NCBI GenBank assembly: GCA_903873135.1
Contig: CAIQNH010000060.1
Coordinates: 1 to 35,000, forward strand
DNA length: 35,000 bases
Origin: an uncultured Actinomycetes bacterium
GTDB lineage: Bacteria; Actinomycetota; Acidimicrobiia; Acidimicrobiales; Microtrichaceae
Reading direction: 5' to 3'
Position numbers and translations under genes: made by a program. Of the stretch, positions 1 through 7,400 are shown piece by piece. The notes beneath the pieces are model-generated. The model was not told where the DNA came from. It ran no database searches and was given only the letters and a program-made list of their open reading frames with translations. Position 1 is the stretch's first letter. The number at the start of each line of letters is the position of its first letter.

Positions 1-390
1 CCGACCGGCCGACCGGGCAAGCCCTACGAGGGCGCGTTCGTGGAGGCCCAGCGCGCCCGGCTCCTCGAGGAGCGGGCGGAGCACGTGGAGCAGGCGGCCC
101 ACCTCCGTGCCGAGGCCGACTCGCTGGTGCGCAACCGCGAGCTCGGTGACACCCAGTTCGACGACGAGGGCGGCGAGGGCGACACCATCGCGGTGGAGCG
201 GGACTTCGATCTCCACCTGGCCCGACAGGCGCTCGCCACGGTCGACGAGATCGACGCGGCGCTCGACCGCATCGCCCGGAACGTCTACGGGATCTGCGAG
301 GTCTCCGGCCAGCGGATCCCCAAGGAGCGACTGCAGGCCATCCCGTGGGCGAGGGAGCGTGTCGAGTTCCGCGGCAGCCGACTCCGCTGA
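1..390 (+). CDS. TraR/DksA-family protein with degenerate zinc finger (5' end cut by window)
   Basis: The reading frame is open to base 1, so the gene starts outside the window; the GTG at 40 is only the first internal start. The visible 130 residues have a charged, helical N-terminal part and the DksA/TraR C-terminal signature around YGICEVSGQRIPKERL. Family members bind RNA polymerase through the secondary channel and usually carry a C4 zinc finger. Here only the first cysteine (CEVS) remains; the second is Ser, and the distal pair reads ARERVEF instead of a Cys-x2-Cys pair, so zinc binding is unlikely. The gene ends with TGA at 388-390, overlapping the start of lspA by 32 bases. Such Cys-poor versions are known in Actinobacteria; a role in transcription is inferred from family only. 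Confidence 0.85.
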   Translation, partial: PTGRPGKPYEGAFVEAQRARLLEERAEHVEQAAHLRAEADSLVRNRELGDTQFDDEGGEGDTIAVERDFDLHLARQALATVDEIDAALDRIARNVYGICEVSGQRIPKERLQAIPWARERVEFRGSRLR

Positions 391-916
391 GCGCGCCGAT
401 CCGCTGCGCGCCCGGCTGCGCTGGGCGCTGGTCGGTGGTCCGGCGCTGGTCGTGCTGGCCCTGGACCAGCTGACGAAGGCGTGGGCGGTCCGTCGCCTGT
501 GCGGGCCGCCGGCGTGTCCTGACCAGCCCGTGCGCGAGCCGGTCGATGTGTTCTGGACCCTGCGGTTCAACTACGCCGAGAACACCGGCATGGCGTTCTC
601 GGCCGGTCGCGACCGCGGCTGGCTCATCGGGATCGTCGCCCTCGGGATCGTCGCCGGACTGCTGTTCGTGGCGAGGTCGCTGACCTCGCGGGTGCAGCTC
701 GTGCTCGTCGGGGTGGTGGTGGGAGGTGCGCTCGGCAACGTGGTCGACCGACTGTCCCGTGCGCAGGACGGATTCATGTCGGGTTCGGTCGTCGACTTCA
801 TCGACCTCCAGTGGTGGCCGATCTTCAACGTCGCCGACACCGCCGTGGTGCTCGGGGGCATCCTCCTGGCCGTCTCCATGGTGTTCGAGCCCAGTGGATC
901 CCAGCCCGAGTCCTGA
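359..916 (+). CDS. lspA: Signal peptidase II (prolipoprotein signal peptidase)
   Basis: LspA is the inner-membrane aspartyl protease that cleaves the signal peptide of diacylglyceryl-modified prolipoproteins, after Lgt has acted (lgt lies at 29261 in this window). The 185-residue product has four hydrophobic segments (about 23-40, 88-106, 111-127, 158-176), the motif NYAENTGMAF at 71-80, GGALGNVVDR at 122-131, and the catalytic aspartates D146 (VVDFID) and D160 (FNVADT). Length is typical. GTG at 359 is the only usable in-frame start before the first membrane helix; it overlaps the upstream gene by 32 bases and has a GAGGGAG purine run almost touching it, so spacing is poor and the start is moderately certain. 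Confidence 0.93.
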   Translation: MSSSAAADSAERADPLRARLRWALVGGPALVVLALDQLTKAWAVRRLCGPPACPDQPVREPVDVFWTLRFNYAENTGMAFSAGRDRGWLIGIVALGIVAGLLFVARSLTSRVQLVLVGVVVGGALGNVVDRLSRAQDGFMSGSVVDFIDLQWWPIFNVADTAVVLGGILLAVSMVFEPSGSQPES

Positions 917-941
917 GGCCGGGTCGCCCCGGGAGTTCGAG

Positions 942-1880
942 GTGCCGGGTGCGCTGGCGGGGGAGCGGACGGACCGCGCCGTGTCGATGCTCACCGGGTG
1001 CAGCCGGGCTGCGGCCGCCGACGCCGTGGCATCCGGGCAGGTGCTCGTCGACGGCGCGGTCGAGCGGCGAGTCTCGCGTCGGTTGGCCGAGGGGTCGGTC
1101 CTCTCCGTCGTCGTCGACCCGGCGCCTGCGCCGGAACCGCTCCGCGCCGATCCGGCGGTGGTGTTCGACGTGGTGCACGTCGACGGCGACGTGGCGGTGA
1201 TCGACAAGCCGGCCGGACTGGTGGTCCACCCCGGTCCGGGTCACGCAGGTGCGACGCTGGTCAACGGCCTGCTCGCGCGCTTCCCCGAACTCGATCCGAC
1301 GAGCGGCCCGGTGGTGGGGGAGCCTGAACGCCCGGGTCTGGTCCACCGCCTGGACCGGGGGACCTCCGGTCTCCTCGTCGTGGCGTTGTCGCCGGAGGCC
1401 CACGAGGGACTCGTGGCGCAGCTCGTCGACCACGACGTGGAGCGCGTCTACTCGGCGTTGGTCCGCGGCGTCCCGGGACACGACCGCGGCGTGGTCGACG
1501 CTCCCATCGGCCGCTCACGCCGGAACCCGATGCGCATGACGGTGACGGCCGAGGGCCGACCGGCCCGGACCCACTTCGTCGTCGAGGAGGGCTTCGAGGT
1601 GCCCGAGCCGCTCGCCCTGCTGACCTGCCGGCTGGAGACGGGCCGGACCCACCAGATCCGGGTGCACCTCGACTCGATCGGGCACCCGGTGATCGGGGAC
1701 GACCTCTACGGACCCCGGCGGTCGGCGGTGGCCCTCGACCGGCCGTTCCTGCACGCCCGACGGCTGTCGTTCGACCACCCGGTCACCGGCGAGCGGCTGT
1801 CGTTCGAGTCCCCGCTGCCCGAGGACCTGCGAGCGGTCCTCGACGGCCTCCGCGCCCCGGGGTCCGGCCAGCCGGGCTGA
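942..1880 (+). CDS. rluD: RluA/RluD-family rRNA pseudouridine synthase
   Basis: The protein converts uridines in 23S rRNA to pseudouridine. An N-terminal S4-like RNA-binding domain (about residues 1-55) is followed by the RluA catalytic domain, with the hallmark HRLDRGTSGLLV at 135-146 in which D138 is the catalytic nucleophile, and the later block TGRTHQIRVHL. The 312-residue length fits the family. GTG 942 was chosen because GGGAG lies 6 nt before it; GTG 894, overlapping lspA, would add 16 residues and extend the conserved FEVP start of the S4 domain, so it is a real alternative. lspA followed by an RluD-type gene is a common bacterial pairing. The exact target uridines cannot be read from sequence, so the symbol is by family resemblance. 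Confidence 0.9.
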   Translation: MPGALAGERTDRAVSMLTGCSRAAAADAVASGQVLVDGAVERRVSRRLAEGSVLSVVVDPAPAPEPLRADPAVVFDVVHVDGDVAVIDKPAGLVVHPGPGHAGATLVNGLLARFPELDPTSGPVVGEPERPGLVHRLDRGTSGLLVVALSPEAHEGLVAQLVDHDVERVYSALVRGVPGHDRGVVDAPIGRSRRNPMRMTVTAEGRPARTHFVVEEGFEVPEPLALLTCRLETGRTHQIRVHLDSIGHPVIGDDLYGPRRSAVALDRPFLHARRLSFDHPVTGERLSFESPLPEDLRAVLDGLRAPGSGQPG

Positions 1881-1884
1881 GGCC

Positions 1885-2319
1885 TCAGCTCGGCCAGTCC
1901 CGGCGACCCTCGGTCATGTCCTGCAGGTCGGCGAGGGTGTAGGCGTCGAGGATCTCGCGCATGCGCCGGCTCACGTCGCCCCAGATGGACAGCAGGACGC
2001 ACTGACCCTCGTGGTCGCAGGCGCCCGCCGTGTGGGGCTCACCGAAGTCGCCGGCGCGGATCGGCCCGTCGACGGCAGCGACGATCTGCGCCAGGGTGAT
2101 CTCCTCGGGTTCCCGGGCCAGCAGGTAGCCGCCACCCACGCCACGCTTGGAGCGCACCACACCTGCTCCCTTGAGCGCGAGCAGGATCTGCTCGAGGTAG
2201 GGCTGGGGCAACCCGGTCCGCTCGGCGATGTCCCGGACCGAGGTGGGTCCACCGTCCCGGTGGAGGGCCAGCGACAGCAGCGCACGGCTGGCGTAGTCAC
2301 CCCTGGTCGACACCTTCAC
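1885..2319 (-). CDS. Rrf2-family transcriptional regulator
   Basis: This 144-residue protein has the Rrf2/IscR/NsrR winged helix near residues 1-70, including a recognition region SVRDIAERTGLPQPYLEQIL and the wing KRGVGGGYLLAR. IscR and NsrR hold an Fe-S cluster with three cysteines spaced C-x5-C-x5-C; here C101 and C107 are present, but the third position is W113, so any cluster would need a non-Cys ligand. It probably senses redox, iron or nitrosative state, but the regulon cannot be deduced. The gene converges on the pseudouridine synthase with 4 bp between stops. It starts with GTG 2319 and a -10-like TACAGT ends 6 nt upstream, which predicts a leaderless transcript; no Shine-Dalgarno is present. 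Confidence 0.9.
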   Translation of the reverse strand: MKVSTRGDYASRALLSLALHRDGGPTSVRDIAERTGLPQPYLEQILLALKGAGVVRSKRGVGGGYLLAREPEEITLAQIVAAVDGPIRAGDFGEPHTAGACDHEGQCVLLSIWGDVSRRMREILDAYTLADLQDMTEGRRDWPS

Positions 2320-2325
2320 GCCGTC

Positions 2326-2331
2326 ACTGTA
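2326..2331 (-). promoter_or_regulatory. -10 element of the Rrf2 gene (leaderless layout)
   Basis: Read on the minus strand, TACAGT is followed by six bases (gacggc) and then the GTG start codon at 2319. This distance would place the transcription start on the start codon itself. The same geometry recurs at many genes of the window. Confidence 0.55.
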
Positions 2332-2418
2332 CGCGGCCCTGCGTCCGGGGGGTCCACCGGGTGGACTTCCTCGGGCGGGTCGACGTCGGTACCGTGGGGG
2401 TGGCCCAGGAGGACGCCG

Positions 2419-3537
2419 GTGGATCCCGCAGTAGTCGACTCGTCACGACCGGTGCTCCCACAGTACGACGGCGCCTGCACCGTGAACGTGGCGAGGCCGC
2501 TGGTCGAGGATCCTGCCTCGGCCCCCGAGTGGATGCCGGACGCCGTGCGGGGAGCCGACCAGATCGTGTTCCTGGTGCTCGACGGGCTGGGTTGGACGCA
2601 GATGGAGTCGCGGCGTTCGTTCCTGCGCGGCCTCGCCGTCATGGAGGCTGCGCCCATCACCACGGTGGCCCCGACCACGACGGCCACGGCGCTCACGAGC
2701 ATCAGCACGGGCCTGACCCCGGGCGAGCACGGCGTCGTCGGCTACCGGATCCTGATCGACGGCGACGTGCTCAACGTCCTGCGCTGGTCCAACTCCAAGG
2801 GTGACGCCCGGGAGACGATCCCGCCCGAGGTCGTCCAGCCGGCCCCGGCGTTCGAGGGCCACCGTCCCCCGTCGGTCACCCGGGCGGAGTTCCGTGACTC
2901 GGGCTTCACCCGGGCCCACATGGCCGGGTGCCGGCACGTGCCGTACCGCATGCCCTCGACCCTCGTGGCCGAGATCCTGCGGCAGGTGGCGGCGGGCGAG
3001 CCCTTCGTGCACGCCTACTACGACGGCATCGACAAGGTTGCGCACGAGTACGGCCTCGGGGACGCCTACGACGCCGAGTTGGTGTTCGTCGACCGGATGG
3101 TGGAGTTCCTGATCGAGTCCCTGCCCGCCGGTGTGGCGCTCGTGATCACCTCGGACCACGGCCAGGTCGAGGTGGGGGACCGGGTCGTACCGATCGCCCC
3201 CGAGGTCGGGTCGCTCGTGGCCGCCCAGTCGGGGGAGGCCCGGTTCCGCTGGTTGCACGCCGTGCCCGGTGGTGCCGCCGAACTGCTCGGAGTCGCCAGG
3301 GAGCGCTACGGCGACCTGGCCTGGGTCGTCTCGAGGGACCAGGTGGTCGAGGAGGGTTGGTTCGGCCCCAAGGTCCTGCCGTTGCCTGCCTCGCGGCTCG
3401 GCGACGTGGCCCTGGTGGCCCGGGAGCCGGTGGCGTTCGAGGACCCGGCCGACACCGGGCCGTTCCACCTGATCGGCCGGCACGGCTCCCTGACGCCCGA
3501 CGAGGTCCTGGTCCCGCTGCTCGTGGCCGTGGGCTGA
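2419..3537 (+). CDS. Alkaline-phosphatase-superfamily phosphodiesterase (nucleotide pyrophosphatase-like)
   Basis: The 372-residue protein belongs to the type I phosphodiesterase/nucleotide pyrophosphatase group (PF01663-like) of two-metal phosphohydrolases. Metal and catalytic elements are visible in order: VLDGLG (D55), PTTTATALTS with the likely nucleophilic Thr at about 87-90, GEHGVVGY (H104), YYDGIDKVAHEYG (Asp and His), ITSDHGQ and a final GRHGSLTPDE. The substrate cannot be predicted; these enzymes hydrolyse phosphodiester or pyrophosphate bonds. No signal peptide is seen, so it is likely cytoplasmic. GTG 2419 is well supported by AGGAGGA five bases upstream. It is divergent from the Rrf2 gene (99 bp apart), so Rrf2 control is possible but unproven. 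Confidence 0.88.
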   Translation: MDPAVVDSSRPVLPQYDGACTVNVARPLVEDPASAPEWMPDAVRGADQIVFLVLDGLGWTQMESRRSFLRGLAVMEAAPITTVAPTTTATALTSISTGLTPGEHGVVGYRILIDGDVLNVLRWSNSKGDARETIPPEVVQPAPAFEGHRPPSVTRAEFRDSGFTRAHMAGCRHVPYRMPSTLVAEILRQVAAGEPFVHAYYDGIDKVAHEYGLGDAYDAELVFVDRMVEFLIESLPAGVALVITSDHGQVEVGDRVVPIAPEVGSLVAAQSGEARFRWLHAVPGGAAELLGVARERYGDLAWVVSRDQVVEEGWFGPKVLPLPASRLGDVALVAREPVAFEDPADTGPFHLIGRHGSLTPDEVLVPLLVAVG

Positions 3538-3542
3538 GCGCG

Positions 3543-3548
3543 TAGGAT
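3543..3548 (+). promoter_or_regulatory. -10 element of bpa (leaderless layout)
   Basis: TAGGAT ends 8 nt before the GTG start of bpa at 3557, just downstream of the preceding stop codon. There is no Shine-Dalgarno in between, so bpa can be transcribed independently as a leaderless mRNA. Confidence 0.55.
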
Positions 3549-3556
3549 CGACCTCC

Positions 3557-4093
3557 GTGTCCGACGTGCCCGCAGAGGAAGCATCCGATCCGTCGTCGAC
3601 CCCGTTCGGTGTCGCTGCGTCGACCCCGGACGTGGTGAGTCCGGACGAGGTGCTCGCCGAGGCGACGACCGGCGTCCCGGCGGGCACCGAGGTCACCTCC
3701 GACGTCACCTCGCCGGCCACGGTGATCCGCATCGGTGCCATGGCCAAGCAACTCCTCGAGGAGCTCCGGGCGACCGAGCTCGACGATTCGGCCCGTCAGC
3801 AGCTGCGGCAGGTCTACGAGGCCTCGATCGACCAGCTGCAGACGGCCCTGTCGCCGGAGCTGGCCGAGGAGCTCGAGCGGCTCGCCTTCGTGTTCCGCTC
3901 CGACACCACCCCGACCGACGCGGAGCTCCGGCTCGCCGAGGCCCAGCTGGTGGGTTGGCTCGAGGGTCTGTTCCACGGGATCCAGGCCATGCTCGTGGCC
4001 CAGCAGGTCCAGGCCCAGCAGCAGCTGCAGGGCATGCGGGCCCAGCTGGCCGAGCGCTCCGGGCAGCCGCCCGGCGGCCCCGGCTACATCTGA
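3557..4093 (+). CDS. bpa: Bacterial proteasome activator
   Basis: Bpa (PafE, Rv3780 in M. tuberculosis; DUF2587) is an ATP-independent ring that opens the 20S proteasome gate and feeds it unfolded proteins. The 178-residue product has a disordered acidic N-terminus, then the conserved helical core from VIRIGAMAKQLLEELRA through ELRLAEAQLVGWLEGLFHGIQ, very close to the mycobacterial protein, a Gln-rich helix and a flexible tail. Mycobacterial Bpa docks with a C-terminal GQYL; here the end is GPGYI, keeping the penultimate Tyr. Its presence implies that the organism has a 20S proteasome (not in this window). It begins at GTG 3557, 19 bases after the phosphodiesterase stop. Confidence 0.93.
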   Translation: MSDVPAEEASDPSSTPFGVAASTPDVVSPDEVLAEATTGVPAGTEVTSDVTSPATVIRIGAMAKQLLEELRATELDDSARQQLRQVYEASIDQLQTALSPELAEELERLAFVFRSDTTPTDAELRLAEAQLVGWLEGLFHGIQAMLVAQQVQAQQQLQGMRAQLAERSGQPPGGPGYI

Positions 4094-4149
4094 GCGCCGG
4101 CCCCACCCCCTGACCTCCGGGTCCCCGAGCGGGGGATCGTCGGAAATGC

Positions 4150-4178
4150 TTGAACGAACACCTGTTCGTAACTACGCT
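4150..4178 (+). promoter_or_regulatory. SOS-regulated recA promoter with LexA box in the spacer
   Basis: A -35 hexamer TTGAAC (4150-4155) and a -10 hexamer TACGCT (4173-4178) are separated by exactly 17 bp. The spacer begins with the perfect actinobacterial/Gram-positive SOS box GAAC-ACCT-GTTC (4156-4167). LexA bound there would block polymerase. The transcript would start near 4185 and have a leader of about 80 nt before recA. Confidence 0.88.
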
Positions 4179-4264
4179 GACGTCGTCAGCCACCCTCGCT
4201 GTCACACCCCGTCCGTACGGTCGGTTCCACCCCAACCGGAAACTCACAACGAGAGGTCACCAGC

Positions 4265-5317
4265 ATGGAACGAGAGAAGGCACTCGAGATGGCGCTCAGC
4301 CAGATCGAGAAGCAGTACGGCAAGGGCTCGGTCATGAAGATGAGCGAGAAGGGGACCATGGCGGTGGAGTGCGTCTCCACCGGCGCCCTCGCCCTGGACA
4401 TCGCCCTCGGCGTCGGGGGGCTGCCCCGGGGCCGGGTGGTCGAGATCTACGGCCCGGAGTCCTCGGGCAAGTCCACGCTCGCCATGCACGTCGTGGCCGA
4501 GGCCCAGCGCAACGGCGGCACCTGCGCCTACATCGACGCAGAGCACGCCATGGATCCGGTCTACGCCGGCCGGATCGGGGTGGACGTGGACGAGCTCCTG
4601 ATCTCCCAGCCCGACACGGGCGAGCAGGCCCTCGAGATCACCGACATGCTGGTGCGCTCCGGGGCGATCGACGTCATCGTGATCGACTCCGTCGCCGCCC
4701 TCACGCCTCGCGCCGAGATCGAGGGCGAGATGGGCGACAGCCACGTCGGGCTCCAGGCCCGACTGATGTCGCAGGCGCTCAGGAAGCTCACCTCCAACCT
4801 GAACAAGTCCAACACCATCTGCATCTTCATCAACCAGCTGCGGGAGAAGATCGGTGTGATGTTCGGGTCCCCCGAGACCACGCCCGGCGGCCGGGCGCTC
4901 AAGTTCTACTCCTCGGTCCGGCTGGACATCCGGCGCATCGAGTCCATCAAGGACGGCGTCGAGGTGGTCGGCAACCGGACCCGTGTGAAGGTGGTCAAGA
5001 ACAAGGTGGCGCCACCTTTCCGGCAGGCCGAGTTCGACATCATGTACGGCCGGGGCATCAGCCGTGAGGGTTCGCTCCTCGACATCGCAGTGGAGCACGA
5101 CATCGTGAAGAAGTCGGGCGCCTGGTACACCTACGAGGGCGAGCAGCTCGGTCAGGGTCGGGAGAACGCCAAGACGTTCCTGACCGAGAACCCCGAGATC
5201 ACCATGGAGATCCAGGACCGGGTGCTCCGTCAGGTCGGGATCAGCGACGAGGGCGAGGACGGCACCGAGGCCGAGACCGCCGTCGACCCGGACGACCTGC
5301 CCATCACGCTGGACTGA
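4265..5317 (+). CDS. recA: RecA recombinase
   Basis: RecA forms nucleoprotein filaments on single-stranded DNA, drives homologous recombination and stimulates LexA self-cleavage. The 350-residue protein is full length, with the N-terminal helix, Walker A GPESSGKS at 63-70, the Walker B region around IVIDSVAAL, loop L2 near [16 protein letters not shown] and an acidic C-terminal tail. There is no intein, unlike M. tuberculosis RecA. It starts at ATG 4265 with GAGAGG (4251-4256) as Shine-Dalgarno, 8 nt upstream. The promoter carries a LexA box. The next gene is miaB after only 29 bp, so recX, which usually follows recA in Actinobacteria, is absent here. Confidence 0.98.
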   Translation: MEREKALEMALSQIEKQYGKGSVMKMSEKGTMAVECVSTGALALDIALGVGGLPRGRVVEIYGPESSGKSTLAMHVVAEAQRNGGTCAYIDAEHAMDPVYAGRIGVDVDELLISQPDTGEQALEITDMLVRSGAIDVIVIDSVAALTPRAEIEGEMGDSHVGLQARLMSQALRKLTSNLNKSNTICIFINQLREKIGVMFGSPETTPGGRALKFYSSVRLDIRRIESIKDGVEVVGNRTRVKVVKNKVAPPFRQAEFDIMYGRGISREGSLLDIAVEHDIVKKSGAWYTYEGEQLGQGRENAKTFLTENPEITMEIQDRVLRQVGISDEGEDGTEAETAVDPDDLPITLD

Positions 5318-5329
5318 CGGTACCGCCGA

Positions 5330-5346
5330 GGCCGTACGCTACGGCC
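5330..5346 (+). promoter_or_regulatory. miaB promoter inside a perfect inverted repeat
   Basis: GGCCGTA-CGC-TACGGCC forms a perfect 7-bp palindrome with a 3-nt centre that ends on the base before the miaB start codon. A -10-like TACGCT (5335-5340) lies across its centre, 6 nt before GTG 5347. This could be an operator over a leaderless promoter; alternatively, in RNA reading through from recA it would form a small hairpin next to the start codon. Confidence 0.5.
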
Positions 5347-6798
5347 GTGGCCTCCCGCTACCTGATTCGCACCTTCGGGTGTCAGATGAACGAGCACGAC
5401 TCCGAGCGCATCGCGGGTCTGTTCCAGTCCGACGGGATGGAACAGGCCCGCGACGTCTCCGAGGCCGACGTGGTGGTGCTCAACACCTGCTGCATCCGGG
5501 AGAACGCCGACAACAAGCTCTACGGCACCCTCGGTCACCTCAAGTCGCTCAAGGACGAGCGGCCCGACCTGCGGATCGTGGTGTCGGGCTGCCTGTCCCA
5601 GAAGGACCGTGAGGTGGTCCTGGACCGGGCCCCGCACGTGGACGTGGTCCTCGGGACGCACAACGTCCACCGCACCCTCGAACTGCTCGAGGAGCGCCGC
5701 CGGACCGGTGCCGCCGTCCTGGAGGTGCTCGACGCCCCCGACGACCACGACCTCTTCCCCTCGGCCCTCCCGGTCGTCCGGGAGCGGGGTCACGCCGCCT
5801 GGGTGACCATCCAGGTCGGGTGCGACAACACCTGCGCGTTCTGCATCGTGCCGGCCGTCCGCGGCCCGGAGGCCAGCCGACCGTTCGCCGACGTGGTCGA
5901 CGAGGTCCGACGCGCCGCGGCCGAGGGCGTCACCGAGGTCACGCTGCTGGGGCAGAACGTCAACTCCTACGGCCGGGACCTCACGCTGTCGCTCCGCAAC
6001 GGCAGCCGGTCCGACGCCGACCGACTGGCGGGTCCGGTGTGGGCGGGTGGCGACCCCAGGGTGCGGCCGCTGTTCGCCGACCTGCTCCGGGCCGTCGGGT
6101 CGATTCCGGGCATCCGCCGCGTCCGCTACACCAGCCCGCACCCCAAGGATCTGCGTGACGACACCGCCGCAGCCATGGCCGACGTCCCGTCCGTGTGCGA
6201 GCACCTGCACCTCCCCCTGCAGTCGGGTAGCGACCGGGTCCTGGCCGCCATGCACCGCGGCTACACGGCGGAGCGGTACCTCGAGCGGCTCGCCGCGGTC
6301 CGGGCGGTCGTGCCGGACCTGGCGGTGAGCACCGACGTGATCGTGGGCTTCCCGGGCGAGACCGACCGGGACGCCGAACGGACCGTCGAGCTGGCGGCCG
6401 CGGCACGCTTCGACGCCGCGTTCACGTTCATCTTCTCGGCCCGGCCGGGAACGGAGGCGGCCACCATGGTCCCGACGGTCCCGCACGCCACCTCGGTGGA
6501 CCGACTCGCGCGACTGCGGGCGGTGGTGGAGCGGACGTCCCTGCTCGCCAACCGGGCCCGGATCGGTCGGACCGAGGAGGTGCTCGTCGAGGGCCGCTCC
6601 AAGCGGGACGCCGACCGGCTCACCGGTCGCACGCGCCAGAACCGGCTCGTCCACTTCCCGGCGGGCGCACCTCTCCGCCCGGGGACCTACGCCGAGGTGC
6701 TCGTCACCGACGCCACCCAGACCCACCTCTCCGGTGAGCTCGTCGAGGTGGTGGCTCCACCGACCCACCGCACCCGGATCCCGGTCGCGTCCGGTTGA
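5347..6798 (+). CDS. miaB: tRNA-2-methylthio-N6-dimethylallyladenosine synthase
   Basis: MiaB is the radical-SAM methylthiotransferase that converts i6A37 to ms2i6A37 in tRNAs reading UNN codons; MiaA (7397) makes its substrate. The 483-residue protein has an N-terminal UPF0004 domain with cluster ligands C12 (FGCQMNEHDSE), C48 or C49 (NTCCIREN) and C82 (SGCLSQ), the radical-SAM triad C159-x3-C163-x2-C166 (GCDNTCAFC) and a C-terminal TRAM domain from about residue 405. An extra loop of about 20 residues (near 217-240, RNGSRSDADRLAG) lies in the radical-SAM domain. It starts with GTG 5347 without Shine-Dalgarno, matching the leaderless promoter. The stop overlaps the TTG of the next frame. Confidence 0.96.
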   Translation: MASRYLIRTFGCQMNEHDSERIAGLFQSDGMEQARDVSEADVVVLNTCCIRENADNKLYGTLGHLKSLKDERPDLRIVVSGCLSQKDREVVLDRAPHVDVVLGTHNVHRTLELLEERRRTGAAVLEVLDAPDDHDLFPSALPVVRERGHAAWVTIQVGCDNTCAFCIVPAVRGPEASRPFADVVDEVRRAAAEGVTEVTLLGQNVNSYGRDLTLSLRNGSRSDADRLAGPVWAGGDPRVRPLFADLLRAVGSIPGIRRVRYTSPHPKDLRDDTAAAMADVPSVCEHLHLPLQSGSDRVLAAMHRGYTAERYLERLAAVRAVVPDLAVSTDVIVGFPGETDRDAERTVELAAAARFDAAFTFIFSARPGTEAATMVPTVPHATSVDRLARLRAVVERTSLLANRARIGRTEEVLVEGRSKRDADRLTGRTRQNRLVHFPAGAPLRPGTYAEVLVTDATQTHLSGELVEVVAPPTHRTRIPVASG

Positions 6799-7400
6799 TC
6801 CGGACCGGCTGCCGCACCTCCGTGACCCCCGAGTCGTCCCTCGACGCATCCGGGCGTGGCGTCGCCGCCGACGACCCGGAGTACCTGGCCGAACCCGCTC
6901 GTACCGTCGGGTTGCTCGCCGAGACCCTCGGCCGGTTGCACGGGTCGGCCCTGCCGCCCGACGCCCGGACGATCGATCGGTCCTCGCTCGCCGCCGAGCT
7001 GGGTGGCCTGCTGGCGGACCGGCCGGACGGCGAGCGGGTCACGGACCCGGCCTACCGCCACGTGACCGTCCGGGTCCTCCTCGACGTGCTGGTCGACGGA
7101 GCGGACCCCGCCCGTGACGCCCACCCCGTGCCCACCCACGGCCGACCGACGTTGTCGCACCTGCGGGTCGCCGACGGTGCCTCCGTCGGCCTCTCCGACT
7201 GGTCCGAGGCGGGTGCAGCACCCGCTGCCCGGGACCTGGCCGTGGCGCTCCGGTCGCTCGTGGCTGCGTTCGGCCCCGGCGTCGCCCCGGCGTTCATCTC
7301 CGCCTACCCGGCGGACGCACCGTCCGTCGAGCAGGTGGACTGGTGGGTGCTCGCATCGGTGCTCGCCGAGCACGCCGGCTCCCCGGGTGGTGACGCGTGA
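6795..7400 (+). CDS. Degenerate aminoglycoside-phosphotransferase-like protein (probable pseudokinase)
   Basis: The 201-residue product resembles the C-terminal lobe of APH/choline-kinase-fold phosphotransferases: VGLLAETLGRLHG at 38-50 matches the helix before the catalytic loop, and HGRPTLSHL (115-123) sits where the family has HGDxxxxN. The catalytic Asp is Arg (R117) and the Asn is His (H122), while the metal-binding Asp of the later D-W motif is kept (D135, LSDWSEAG). The ATP-binding N-lobe is missing. An active kinase is therefore unlikely. The gene is wedged between miaB (TTGA overlap if TTG 6795 is the start; GTG 6822 is an alternative) and miaA (GTGA overlap at 7397), so it is cotranslated with the tRNA modification genes. 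Function unknown; family assignment rests on the motif pattern only. Confidence 0.7.
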   Translation: MIRTGCRTSVTPESSLDASGRGVAADDPEYLAEPARTVGLLAETLGRLHGSALPPDARTIDRSSLAAELGGLLADRPDGERVTDPAYRHVTVRVLLDVLVDGADPARDAHPVPTHGRPTLSHLRVADGASVGLSDWSEAGAAPAARDLAVALRSLVAAFGPGVAPAFISAYPADAPSVEQVDWWVLASVLAEHAGSPGGDA

